Shown here piece by piece: positions 7,259 to 16,316 of a DNA stretch of 64,000 nucleotides; the first letter of the stretch is position 1; every line of letters begins with the position of its first letter. The DNA is taken from positions 868,001 through 932,000 of the forward strand of contig JBMNJV010000001.1 in the NCBI GenBank assembly GCA_050951845.1, given 5' to 3'. The notes under the pieces are model-generated. The model was given only the letters and a program-made list of their open reading frames with translations. It searched no databases and was not told the origin of the DNA. This DNA comes from UBA5436 sp050951845 (lineage in GTDB: Bacteria > Bacillota > Clostridia > Saccharofermentanales > DTU023). The translations under genes were made by a program, and so were the position numbers.

Positions 7259-8434
7259 ATGTTAAATTTTAATTTTTGCAGTCCTACTTATTTTGCATTC
7301 GGTAAAAATACGGAAGAAGAAGTCGGTAAACTAACTAAGAAATTCGGCGGCACCAAAGTCTTGGTCCATTATGGACAAGGTTCTGTGGAGCGTAGCGGTT
7401 TATTAAATAAAGTCAGAAAATCCCTTCAGGAAAATATGATTGAATTTGTGGAACTGGGTGGTGTTCAGCCCAATCCGCGAGCCGGTTTAGTTTATGAAGG
7501 AATCGAATTATGCCGCAAGGAAAAAGTGGATTTCATTCTCGGCGTAGGTGGCGGCAGTGCGATTGATTCTGCTAAAGCGATTGCCGTCGGTGTACCGTAT
7601 GACGGAGATTTTTGGGATCTTTATGAACAAAGACCGGAAATTGATCAGGTAATCCCGGTAGGTGCAATTATTACCTTAGCTGCTACCGGCAGTGAAGCAT
7701 CAAATTCATCAGTCATAACCCAAGAGAAAGGTTGGAAAAAATACGGTTTCAGTTCTGAATTAATTCGTCCGGTTTTCAGCATTATGAATCCGGAATTAAT
7801 GTACACTTTACCGCCTTATCAAACCGCGTGCGGTATTGTAGATATGCTTTCTCATATTCTGGAACGTTATTTCAGCAATACAGAAGAAGTGGATCTGACA
7901 GACAGAATGGCGGAAGCAGTCATGAAATCAATTATTGAAAATGCTTTCACGGTTATGAATGATCCGAAAGATTATGGTGCAAGAGCGAATTTAATGTGGG
8001 CGGGAACTTTGGCTCATAATAATATTTTGGGTGTCGGAAAAGCACAGGATTGGTCATCTCATCAATTGGAGCATGAGTTATCCGCATTGTATGATGTTGC
8101 CCACGGTGCAGGTTTGGCAGTCATTTTACCGGCCTATATGAAATTTACCATGCCCAAACATGTCATGCGTTATGCTCAATTAGCAAATCGGGTTTGGAAT
8201 TTGGATGTTAATTTCGAAAATCCTCAACAAACTGCCGGCAAAGGGATTGCCGCTTTTGAAACATTTTTTAAGATGATCGGCATGCCTACTACATTTGCAG
8301 AAATCGGTGCCAAGGAAGAAGATATTCCCCAATTGGCTGCCAAAGTCAGAATAAAAGGCGGCGGAGACATTTTAGGTTCCTTCGAGCCGCTGACACGTGA
8401 CGATATCAGCAGTATCTATCGACTTTGCTTGTAA
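7259..8434 (+). CDS. Iron-dependent alcohol dehydrogenase, butanol dehydrogenase/YqhD type
   Basis: This predicted cytosolic NAD(P)H-dependent oxidoreductase of the group III metal alcohol dehydrogenases reduces aldehydes such as butanal to alcohols. The 391 residues contain the nucleotide-binding GGGSAIDSAKAI (97-108). The metal ligands fit Asp195, His199 (GIVDMLSHILE), His268 (DWSSHQLEHEL) and His282 (DVAHGAGLAV), spaced as in E. coli YqhD and clostridial BdhA/BdhB. AAAGGAG precedes the ATG. It follows gyrA by 42 bp with no obvious terminator, so read-through is possible, although no functional link to gyrA is evident. The exact substrate and cofactor cannot be told from sequence. Confidence 0.92.
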   Translation: MLNFNFCSPTYFAFGKNTEEEVGKLTKKFGGTKVLVHYGQGSVERSGLLNKVRKSLQENMIEFVELGGVQPNPRAGLVYEGIELCRKEKVDFILGVGGGSAIDSAKAIAVGVPYDGDFWDLYEQRPEIDQVIPVGAIITLAATGSEASNSSVITQEKGWKKYGFSSELIRPVFSIMNPELMYTLPPYQTACGIVDMLSHILERYFSNTEEVDLTDRMAEAVMKSIIENAFTVMNDPKDYGARANLMWAGTLAHNNILGVGKAQDWSSHQLEHELSALYDVAHGAGLAVILPAYMKFTMPKHVMRYAQLANRVWNLDVNFENPQQTAGKGIAAFETFFKMIGMPTTFAEIGAKEEDIPQLAAKVRIKGGGDILGSFEPLTRDDISSIYRLCL

Positions 8435-8597
8435 TATCGGAGCATGACGAAGGATATAGGAATGTTTTAAATACGGAAGGATATCGGATTGTTTTCGATA
8501 CAACAGATTACCATAAGAGAAATCGGAATCGGCAATTAATAACAGTCGAAATATTTAAGCAATCAAATCAATGAGTTGTTAAATGAAAGGTCTTAAA

Positions 8598-10427
8598 ATG
8601 CAAAACAGTTTAATGAACCAAGATATAAATCAATTTGACTATAGTAAGAGTTGGCAACGCTCTGATATACCGGAGCAGGCAACCTGGGATTTAACCGTAC
8701 TCTTTTCATCGGATGAAGATTGGGAAAAAGCTTTGATTGACCTCAAAGAAAAAATAAGCGATGCAGATCGTTATGCCGGGAAATTGGCGGAATCTGCAGA
8801 GCAATTGCTCGCTGCATTGCAACATAGCGAACAGTTATCACGTGAAGCGGAAAAACTTATTCAATACGCCCGCCTGAAACATGATCAAGATCGGGCCGAT
8901 GCGAAATATTTGGCAATGTATTCGCGAATCAGTCAGATCTGTTCCCAACTATCCGGAAAATTGGCATTTATGAAACCGGAATTAACAAAGATTGATTCTG
9001 AAATTATTGGAGACTTTTTACAAGATAATCCGGAGCTTCAATTGTATCAAAAGTTTTTTAAAGACATTGCAAGAAATAAAGTACATACTTTGAGTGAAAA
9101 AGAAGAAACTTTGATAGCTAAAGCAGGTGATGTGTTTGACGCGGGAGCTGAAGTATTTGCAATTTTCAGTAATGCTGATCTGAAATTTCCCGGAGTCAAA
9201 ATTAAAAAAGATTTTAAAGTCAGAATAACTCAGGCGAACTATACTTCATTGTTAGAGAACAGACAACGCAAAATACGCAAGAAAACATTTCTAAAATATT
9301 ACAAAACATATCAGAAGTTTGAAAATACTTTGGCTTTAACTTTGCAAAAACAAATTAAACAACATAACTACCTTGCCGAGATTCACGGACATGAGAATGC
9401 GAGAGCTGCTGCTTTATTCAAAAACGCGATTCCGGAGGCGGTTTATGATCAATTAATTGATACCATATCGAAAAACATCAGTTTATTGCATCGGTATGTA
9501 AAAATTCGCAAGCAAGCTTTAGGATTAAAATATTTACATTGCTATGATATGTATACACCGATGGTTGCAGATGTTGATTTCGTATTCACCCCCGCGGAAG
9601 CTCAAGATTTGGTACTTAATGCTTTGCAGCCTTTAGGTGATGAATATATTCAAGTTATCGAAAAAGCTTTTGCTGAGAGGTGGATCGACTGGTTCCCGAG
9701 TCAAGGCAAATATTCCGGCGGCTACAGTTCCGGCTCTTATGATACAAACCCATATATTCTGCTCAATTGGCAAGGCTCGATTTATTCTGTATATACTTTG
9801 ATTCATGAATTAGGCCATTCGGCACATACTTATTTTTCTCAGCAAGAACAACCGTATTTATACAGTGATTACTCAATTTTCTTAGCTGAAATAGCGTCTA
9901 ATACAAATGAAAATTTGTTAACGGATTATCTTTTAAAGCATGAAACCGATCCTGAGCGTCGGCGCTATATTATCAATCATTATTTGAACGGTTTCAGGGC
10001 TTCAGTCTTCCGTCAGACTCAATTTGCAAAGTTTGAACATTTAATTCATCAGGCTGAACAACAGGGAACGCCGTTGACTGCCGAATATCTCAATCAGGAA
10101 TATCTGAGGATCAATCATGAATTTTACGGTCCTAATCTCGTTTCGGATCCGGAAATTAGTCTGGAATGGATGCGTATTCCGCATTTTTACTTTAATTATT
10201 ATGTATATCAATATGCTACAGGTTTCAGTGCGGCAACTTACTTCGCCAAAAATATTCTGGCAGGGGATCAGGAAGCTGTCAAAAAGTATCTGGATTTTTT
10301 GAAATCAGGAAGTTCGGATTATCCGATCGAAACATTGGCTGATGCCGGTATTGATATGACAAAAGCAGAGCCGATTGAACAAGCGTTGAAAACCTTTGCC
10401 GATTATATGGATTTGTTTGAAAAATAA
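8598..10427 (+). CDS. pepF: Oligoendopeptidase F (M3 family zinc peptidase)
   Basis: This cytosolic metallopeptidase degrades short peptides. Numbering from an in-frame ATG at 8583, the M3 zinc site is HELGH at 408-412 with the third ligand Glu436 (FLAEIASNTNE). The N-terminal PepF helical domain (about residues 30-200) and the family motif SSGSYDTNPY just before the active site are present. Length is normal (609-614). I prefer the ATG at 8598 because GAAAGG lies nine bases before it; the ATG at 8583 has only a poor site, and the five extra residues do not matter for the fold. There is a 148-bp gap from the alcohol dehydrogenase gene, without a clear terminator. Confidence 0.93.
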   Translation: MQNSLMNQDINQFDYSKSWQRSDIPEQATWDLTVLFSSDEDWEKALIDLKEKISDADRYAGKLAESAEQLLAALQHSEQLSREAEKLIQYARLKHDQDRADAKYLAMYSRISQICSQLSGKLAFMKPELTKIDSEIIGDFLQDNPELQLYQKFFKDIARNKVHTLSEKEETLIAKAGDVFDAGAEVFAIFSNADLKFPGVKIKKDFKVRITQANYTSLLENRQRKIRKKTFLKYYKTYQKFENTLALTLQKQIKQHNYLAEIHGHENARAAALFKNAIPEAVYDQLIDTISKNISLLHRYVKIRKQALGLKYLHCYDMYTPMVADVDFVFTPAEAQDLVLNALQPLGDEYIQVIEKAFAERWIDWFPSQGKYSGGYSSGSYDTNPYILLNWQGSIYSVYTLIHELGHSAHTYFSQQEQPYLYSDYSIFLAEIASNTNENLLTDYLLKHETDPERRRYIINHYLNGFRASVFRQTQFAKFEHLIHQAEQQGTPLTAEYLNQEYLRINHEFYGPNLVSDPEISLEWMRIPHFYFNYYVYQYATGFSAATYFAKNILAGDQEAVKKYLDFLKSGSSDYPIETLADAGIDMTKAEPIEQALKTFADYMDLFEK

Positions 10428-10561
10428 AACATTTTCAGCTGAATCTATAATAGTTATTGCTTGAATTTAAAAGAGATTTTGTCAAATCTTAAAAATGTTT
10501 TAATCAGATTGTTTTACATTTCATTTTATAGCTATTATTATTAAATAATAATGTAGCAGCT

Positions 10562-10621
10562 CTGCAGATTAATCAATTTTTTGTGTTTCAGAAGACGAGC
10601 ATTTTTCTGATTAATTTGCAG
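10562..10621. repeat. Long imperfect inverted repeat between pepF and the next gene
   Basis: CTGCAGATTAATCA (10562-10575) pairs with TGATTAATTTGCAG (10608-10621), 13 of 14 positions plus one G-U if transcribed, with a 32-nt loop. There is no U-tract after it, so it may be a regulatory or mRNA-stability structure rather than a terminator. GTTAAC occurs twice just downstream (10634 and 10657). Confidence 0.6.
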
Positions 10622-10692
10622 AAGAAGCTATCCGTTAACAAATTTTTGTGCTGCAGGTTAACAGAACAGAGATAGATATTGCGAGGTGAAAA

Positions 10693-12717
10693 ATGAATGA
10701 TTCATATAATAAGCCGGGTGATAGATCTTCGGACGATCCGTATAATTCCGGATCAGGGCAAATCCCGGGAGTGAACCATAATCAAGGTGCAAACCCTCCT
10801 CAAAAACGATTTGATCCTTATACCGGCAAATATCTGGGTTCCGATACTTCGGGATATGACAATACAGGCTTCACTCAACAATACCATAATCCGAATTCCG
10901 ATCAGTATTATGATTATTACGGTTCTCAAACAACCGATTATCAATCGAACTATCAATCGGATATGAATACGTACGGGTATTATGCACCCGATTATGATCC
11001 CGATGCTTATGATGAAGGTTCGGATTATCAACCATATGATTCTGATATGTATTATGCAGAAGAAGAGCTTGAAGCTGAGGCAAGAAAGAAAAAAATACTT
11101 TGGATATCTATTGCTTCTGCCGCAGCATTACTTTTAATCGTTGTCTTGTTTTTCGGGATTCGTGCATTGAAGAAATCAGACGATAATGAAAATGTAGCTT
11201 TTGAAAAACGAAATACCGGCATCCCCAGTAAAGAAATTAATTTATCGGAACCTGACGAATCCGTGTTACCCGGGATCACAATTTCGGAAGAAAGCAAAGA
11301 TAAGAATAAGGCAAAACATTTGCCCAGCAATACAGTAAACAGATCAACTCCTACCCGTCGTGTCACAACTGCTACAACAAAGAAGAATGTTGAAATCAGT
11401 GAAGTTACAAACACCACTACGGCACCTACCACGACTCAGGCTCCGACAACGGTACCGACAACTGTGCCTACTACAACAGCACCGCCCACAACCAAAGCTC
11501 CGACAACAGTGCCGACTACGCAGCCGACAACGGTACCGACTACGACGGCACCGCCCACAACCAAAGCTCCGACAACAGTACCTACAACAGTACCGACTAC
11601 GCAGCCGACAACTGTGCCTACTACAACGGTACCACCAACAACTGTACCAACGACTGTGCCGACAACTGTACCAACTACACAGCCCACAACAGCACCGACA
11701 ACAACTGTGCCTACTACAGAACCGACCACGCAGCCTACCGAGCCGACTGAGCCAACTGAGCCAACTGAGCCGACTGAGCCGACTGAACCAAGCGAGCCTG
11801 CTTGGCCGCCACCGGCAGAAGAAGTCAACTATCCGGAATTACCGGAAGCAGTTGCACCGAATCCCGATTTGCCGAATTTAATTAAGGAATTATCCGAGAA
11901 TACGGTTCTTTCAGGTAATGGTAAAGTAAATGCCGCGAAAGCCGGCGAAACATCTATCACAGTTACTGATTCAACCGGTACATTTGAATTGACTGAACTG
12001 ACACAACCTGTAGATAAGGTTATGGCGGTAAGTGATAAAGCTGTATTTTATCAGTCAGGTGATAAACTATATCGTGTTCTCATAGAGGACTCCAGTGTTG
12101 TTGAAATTACCGATGCGGATAACTATGAAAGTGATAGGATTAAGACGGATATCAGGGGCAATCTTATTTTCTGGAACGAAAATGAACAAAAAGCAAATAC
12201 ACTTTATGTATTAAAAGCAGACACCATAGAACCTGTACTTATTTCGGAAGTTGCAGATGATATCAGAATTCAAAGTAATTTGTTAGCTTTTATCAATGAT
12301 TCAAACAAAGTTCAATACCTCAATTTGTCAGATGAACTTAAGGCAGATGATGATACAGATGATACAGATGATACAGATATTGTTAAGACGTTGCCGACGA
12401 ATCATGCTGTAGACAAATTCGCAATTTCAACAGATGGTTCTGCGATTGTTTATGTACAAGGGAATGATGCTTTTGCTTACAAAGAAAGTAAAGAATATCA
12501 CTTGTCTGATAATTGTTCAGATTTCTTCTTAACAGATGATCCGACAATAATAGCAATTTTGAGGAATGATTCTGTAGCTGAAGTTTATCGGATCGGTACG
12601 GATTTTGAGCTTGTCAGTACTCATGAAAATGTAGACAGCACAACATTCTACAATAATCAGACAATAGATTACGGCGGATTCTATTTATACGGCAATTCAG
12701 ACAATCTGATTTTCTAG
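10693..12717 (+). CDS. Single-pass membrane protein with Thr/Pro stalk and beta-rich extracellular domain
   Basis: I do not recognise a named family. The 674 residues show four parts. Residues 1-125 form a Tyr/Asp/Asn/Gly-rich, Pro-poor cytoplasmic tail. One transmembrane helix (~135-155, ILWISIASAAALLLIVVLFF) is flanked by Lys. A long stalk (~225-380) consists of TTxAPTTVPTT-type repeats followed by EPT repeats. The C-terminal domain (~395-674) is made of short repeated beta hairpins (DKAVFYQSGDKLYRV, GNLIFWNENEQKANTLYVL) that look propeller-like. With no signal peptide and a single central helix, it is probably type II, with the C-terminal domain outside. A run of Asp-Asp-Thr lies at ~555-566. 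GAGGTGAAAA precedes the ATG. A surface sensor or wall-spanning role is inference. Confidence 0.85.
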   Translation: MNDSYNKPGDRSSDDPYNSGSGQIPGVNHNQGANPPQKRFDPYTGKYLGSDTSGYDNTGFTQQYHNPNSDQYYDYYGSQTTDYQSNYQSDMNTYGYYAPDYDPDAYDEGSDYQPYDSDMYYAEEELEAEARKKKILWISIASAAALLLIVVLFFGIRALKKSDDNENVAFEKRNTGIPSKEINLSEPDESVLPGITISEESKDKNKAKHLPSNTVNRSTPTRRVTTATTKKNVEISEVTNTTTAPTTTQAPTTVPTTVPTTTAPPTTKAPTTVPTTQPTTVPTTTAPPTTKAPTTVPTTVPTTQPTTVPTTTVPPTTVPTTVPTTVPTTQPTTAPTTTVPTTEPTTQPTEPTEPTEPTEPTEPTEPSEPAWPPPAEEVNYPELPEAVAPNPDLPNLIKELSENTVLSGNGKVNAAKAGETSITVTDSTGTFELTELTQPVDKVMAVSDKAVFYQSGDKLYRVLIEDSSVVEITDADNYESDRIKTDIRGNLIFWNENEQKANTLYVLKADTIEPVLISEVADDIRIQSNLLAFINDSNKVQYLNLSDELKADDDTDDTDDTDIVKTLPTNHAVDKFAISTDGSAIVYVQGNDAFAYKESKEYHLSDNCSDFFLTDDPTIIAILRNDSVAEVYRIGTDFELVSTHENVDSTTFYNNQTIDYGGFYLYGNSDNLIF

Positions 12718-12784
12718 AGACAGATTTTCAGCTGATGTTTCAAAAATAATTAATCAGTCATTTGATGAAAATTCACCGGATCCT

Positions 12785-12846
12785 AATGCCCGGAAAAACT
12801 GAATTCCGTCAATGTAATGGCAGAATGAAGATACCGGGCATTTTTT
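12785..12846 (+). terminator. Terminator-like stem with U-run before serS
   Basis: AATGCCCGG (12785-12793) pairs perfectly with CCGGGCATT (12834-12842), and TTTTTT runs to 12846. The loop is long (40 nt) and could hold further structure. It sits about 70 bp after the membrane-protein gene. No T-box consensus is visible, so I read it as the upstream gene's terminator rather than a serS attenuator. Confidence 0.6.
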
Positions 12847-12883
12847 ATTGCCTGTAAGGTCATGGATTGAAAACTTAACTTAA

Positions 12884-12912
12884 TTGACGGAAAATCATTC
12901 CTGATTAATAAT
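12884..12912 (+). promoter_or_regulatory. Sigma-A-type promoter of serS
   Basis: TTGACG (12884-12889), a 17-bp spacer and AATAAT (12907-12912), 31 bp before the serS ATG. Both hexamers match consensus at five of six positions. Confidence 0.65.
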
Positions 12913-12943
12913 AAGTTAGAATGCACATTATTATGGAGGCCAT

Positions 12944-14242
12944 ATGTTAGATATTAATTTAATTCGCAAAAATCCTGAATATGTAAGCGAGAGACTTGCA
13001 ATTAAAGGCGTGACCGTAGATTTCACGGAGTTTTTAGCTGATGATCAAAAACGACGTGATCTGATTCATGCAACAGAACAGTTAAAGGCTGAACGCAATA
13101 AGTCATCAGCTGATGTTCCGAAATTCAAAAAAGAAGGCAAAGATGTTTCCGGATTACTGGCACGGATGCGAGAGATCGGTGATCAGATTAAAGAAAATGA
13201 TCAATTGATTGCGAATATGAATCAAAAACAAAATGAATTTATTGCCGGTTTACCGAATTTGCCTGCTGAAGGTATTGCTCCCGGAGGCAAAGAAAATAAT
13301 CAAGTAATCCGAACGTTCGGCGAAAAACCGGAATTTTCATTTGAGCCGCAACATCATGTAGATATTGTTGAACATTTGGGTATTATTGATTATGCCAGAG
13401 GTGCAAAATTGTCCGGTTCCGGCAATTGGGTTTATCGCGGAATGGGAGCTCAGCTGGAATGGGCATTATTGAACTATTTTATCCAAAATCATCTTGTTGA
13501 TGGTTATGAAATGATCCTGCCGCCACATCTCCTGAACTACGAATGTGGTTTTACTGCCGGTCAGTTTCCGAAATTTGTCGATGACATATTTACTCTAAGA
13601 TCAAAAGATGATGGCGATGCGGATTTTGGTTTCAAAAGATTTCTTTTACCTACTTCGGAAACCGCTTTAGTCAATTTACATCGTGACGAGATTTTGAATC
13701 AAAGTGAATTGCCGAAAAAATATTTTGCGTATACGCCTTGTTACAGAAGTGAAGCAGGCAGTTATCGGGCAGAGGAACGCGGAATGATCAGAGGTCATCA
13801 GTTTAACAAAGTGGAAATTTTCCAATATTCTTTACCGCAAGATTCCGGTCAGGCTTTGCAGGAACTTATTACCAAAGCTGAAGATTTGGTTCAGGGCTTG
13901 GGCTTGCATTATCGAGTCAGCAAATTAGCTGCAGAAGACTGTTCTGCCTCAATGCGAGAGACTTATGATATTGAAGTATGGATTCCCAGCATGAATGACT
14001 ATAAAGAAGTTTCTTCAGCATCCAATGCCGGAGATTATCAAGCACGCAGAGGTAATATCCGTTTCCGTAATGAAGAAACCGGGAAAAATGAGTTTGTACA
14101 TACATTGAATGCATCGGGTCTTGCTACCAGCAGAATTTTCCCGGCAATTATGGAGCAATATCAGCAAGCTGACGGTACGGTGATTATACCTGAAGTATTA
14201 AGGTCTTTCATGAATGGAGCAGAAGTAATCTGTCCGAAATAA
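12944..14242 (+). CDS. serS: Seryl-tRNA synthetase
   Basis: This class II aminoacyl-tRNA synthetase charges tRNA-Ser. The 432 residues have the N-terminal antiparallel coiled-coil arm that grips the tRNA-Ser variable arm (~30-110). Motif 1 lies near LLNYFIQNHL. Motif 2 spans the conserved PCYRSEAGSYRAEERGMIRGHQF, with the nearby LLPTSETALVNLH. Motif 3 is NASGLATSRIFPAIMEQYQ. Length is normal. TGGAGGCCAT precedes the ATG and a good promoter lies upstream, so it is probably monocistronic. No convincing terminator with a U-run follows the stop. Confidence 0.98.
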   Translation: MLDINLIRKNPEYVSERLAIKGVTVDFTEFLADDQKRRDLIHATEQLKAERNKSSADVPKFKKEGKDVSGLLARMREIGDQIKENDQLIANMNQKQNEFIAGLPNLPAEGIAPGGKENNQVIRTFGEKPEFSFEPQHHVDIVEHLGIIDYARGAKLSGSGNWVYRGMGAQLEWALLNYFIQNHLVDGYEMILPPHLLNYECGFTAGQFPKFVDDIFTLRSKDDGDADFGFKRFLLPTSETALVNLHRDEILNQSELPKKYFAYTPCYRSEAGSYRAEERGMIRGHQFNKVEIFQYSLPQDSGQALQELITKAEDLVQGLGLHYRVSKLAAEDCSASMRETYDIEVWIPSMNDYKEVSSASNAGDYQARRGNIRFRNEETGKNEFVHTLNASGLATSRIFPAIMEQYQQADGTVIIPEVLRSFMNGAEVICPK

Positions 14243-14307
14243 TATAGAGAAAAAGTCGGAATTAAAGAAAATTTTTACAAATTCAAATTCTTAATATATG
14301 GCGAGCC

Positions 14308-14378
14308 CCGGTTTTGCTCACTATTTGGCGTTGTGCAAATGGTAATTTGCAGAGCTCGAAATTCTGAGCAGAAACCGG
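14308..14378. repeat. Nested hairpin between convergent serS and the histidine kinase gene
   Basis: Outer arms CCGGTTTTGCTCA (14308-14320) and TGAGCAGAAACCGG (14365-14378) pair with one bulge. Inside sits TGCAAAT-GGTA-ATTTGCA (14334-14351). There is no U-run on either strand. It may act as a weak bidirectional terminator or an RNA-stability element. Confidence 0.6.
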
Positions 14379-14400
14379 TCTGCAAATTGAAAGTTGCCTG

Positions 14401-16137
14401 TCAGCTTTGCTCAAAATACTTCGGGATGCGAAGCTCAACTGTAAAAAGATCGCCGTCGATTTGAATATCAATGGTGCCGTTTTGGGCTGCAATTAAACTG
14501 CCGGCGATTGAAAGACCGATCCCGCTGCCACCCTTGCTTCTGGAACTGTCACCCTGGACAAAACGTTCTAATAACTGTTCTGTAGTAATGTTCAGCGGTT
14601 CGGCTGAGACATTGCGTAATCGGATTCGCATTTTATCAGGATTGTTGTCTAATACATCAAGATAAATTCTGGTGTTGGGTTGAGCATATTTGACTACATT
14701 ACTCAGCAGGTTATCCAAGATCCGCCAAAGATACTTTCCGTCAGCCAGGACTATGCATGGTTGTTCGGGATAGGTCATAATAAGTTTTAATTGGATTTCA
14801 TTCAGTCTGCTTTCGTATTCAGCATAAGCTTGTTGCAGTATTTGTTTTAAGTCGAGAGGCATCAGTTGAACCTGAATATTGCCGGTTGAAATTTTGGATG
14901 CTTCAATCAAATCTTCGATCAGATTTCGCAAACGATTAGCCTGGCGGGACAAAACTTTAATATATTCTTCGGCTTGCGGATTGCTTATTTCTTCACGCTG
15001 CAACAGATCGGTATACATGATAATCGAAGTTAACGGTGTTTTGATATCATGCGAAACATTGGTAATCAATTCAGTTTTGAAAAGTTCGCTTCTGGTCTTT
15101 TCTTCGATTGCTTTATTGATACCGTCATTGAGATTGTTTACCGCCCTGGTCAATTCTTTGAAATCGGGCGTCATTTTTGTTTCGTCCAAGTGATGTTCGA
15201 GTTTTCCTTGGGCTAAGGCAAGAACTGCATCTCTTACCTTACGATAATTTCTGAGGAATCTTATGCAAATTGTCAGAAATACTAAATTAAAAATCAATAA
15301 AACGATAATTAAAAATACCGTGAAATATTTATGTAAGAGGGTGATGAGCAAAACATTTCCTGCAATATATGTAACAACTATCAAAATCTCACGCCATAAT
15401 AAAGGAATTAAATATAAAAAGCTTTTGAGTGAATTAAAGAACCCTTTAATAATCCGGATTGAGAAGTTGATAAAAATATAAATAAAACTGCTGCGGATGA
15501 GAGTATCAGCTTTGATTTGAGTAACGATTAAAAGAAGATAAGTGTAGATTACGATAAAAATACTTGTTGTAATAATACTCAAAAAGATCTGCAAACGCGG
15601 AAATACAGCCAAATTATTTTGAGCTAAAACTCGGGAAAAATAAACACCTACGGATAATAATAAGGCAATGAGGAAACCGAGCGGAATCAGCAATAAATCT
15701 GCCGGCCATTTTTTGATTATTGAAAATTGCATATCTTTCCGGCCTTTTTGCCAACCCAGACTGATACAATGATAAATAAAGCCGCTGAAGACAAAAAACA
15801 ATGCGATTACTGTCCAGATGATGTTGCCTGCTCCGCTTCCGGCGAAATCAATATTTGCTTGTTTGTTTTCTGAGGGGTCCGTATTGCTGTCAAATTGTGC
15901 GGGGCTTAAATCAGGTACAAATATATTTGTGTCCGGAATTGACGGATTGGTAACAAATAATCCGTCATGCTGAATTTCAGGGAGCGGCATATTTTTGTTT
16001 TCCGATTCGAAATTTGGCGCAAAAAAATCTTGTTCAGCTGTAATATTGCTGATTGCTACGAAAGAAGCATAAAAAATACATATCGTTATAAAAAGAAAAA
16101 CCGTTGCTTTTAAAAAAGTGCTTTTATATAAATTCAT
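14401..16137 (-). CDS. Membrane sensor histidine kinase
   Basis: The 578 residues form the sensor of the two-component pair with the gene at 16317-17024. After an N-terminal membrane anchor (~8-30) comes an extracytoplasmic segment (~31-105), then several transmembrane helices (~107-125, 148-170, 182-207, ~215-230, 250-292) and a short HAMP-like linker. The HisKA dimerisation helix has phospho-acceptor His363 (NVSHDIKTPLTS). The ATPase domain has the N-box NLLSNVVKYA and the G-box GGSGIGLSIA. The unusually long membrane part suggests sensing within or near the membrane, as in several envelope-stress kinases, though the signal is unknown. The ribosome site before the ATG is weak. It lies 179 bp after the regulator stop. 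Confidence 0.93.
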   Translation of the reverse strand: MNLYKSTFLKATVFLFITICIFYASFVAISNITAEQDFFAPNFESENKNMPLPEIQHDGLFVTNPSIPDTNIFVPDLSPAQFDSNTDPSENKQANIDFAGSGAGNIIWTVIALFFVFSGFIYHCISLGWQKGRKDMQFSIIKKWPADLLLIPLGFLIALLLSVGVYFSRVLAQNNLAVFPRLQIFLSIITTSIFIVIYTYLLLIVTQIKADTLIRSSFIYIFINFSIRIIKGFFNSLKSFLYLIPLLWREILIVVTYIAGNVLLITLLHKYFTVFLIIVLLIFNLVFLTICIRFLRNYRKVRDAVLALAQGKLEHHLDETKMTPDFKELTRAVNNLNDGINKAIEEKTRSELFKTELITNVSHDIKTPLTSIIMYTDLLQREEISNPQAEEYIKVLSRQANRLRNLIEDLIEASKISTGNIQVQLMPLDLKQILQQAYAEYESRLNEIQLKLIMTYPEQPCIVLADGKYLWRILDNLLSNVVKYAQPNTRIYLDVLDNNPDKMRIRLRNVSAEPLNITTEQLLERFVQGDSSRSKGGSGIGLSIAGSLIAAQNGTIDIQIDGDLFTVELRIPKYFEQS

Positions 16138-16198
16138 GAATCTATTTTAATACTTTTATGATTTATAACAATGCCTGTTAGTACCAGAATAAAGACAA

Positions 16199-16248
16199 AT
16201 CAATTGTAATGCGGATCGAAATCCACGTAGTCAATTGATGCTTTTTTT
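16199..16248 (+). terminator. Strong plus-strand hairpin and U-run between regulator and kinase genes
   Basis: ATCAATTG (16199-16206) pairs with CAATTGAT (16232-16239) around an inner GGAT-CGAA-ATCC tetraloop hairpin (16213-16224), followed by GC and seven T (16242-16248). It has the form of a terminator only for rightward transcription, although both flanking genes are leftward. It could stop antisense transcription coming from serS. Confidence 0.65.
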
Positions 16249-16316
16249 GTATCCGGGTGAAACAAAATCAGTTTGCTTTGCAAATAAGAAAAATTCAGTT
16301 GCTTATCGATTCTGAA

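Noticed and set aside
11436..11828. Minus-strand protein with GTVVG repeats
   Set aside because: Shadow of the Thr/Pro-rich stalk codons of the plus-strand gene; low complexity and no start signal.
12718..12943. T-box riboswitch before serS
   Set aside because: No T-box antiterminator consensus or specifier-loop layout is visible; the stem with U-run fits a terminator of the upstream gene.
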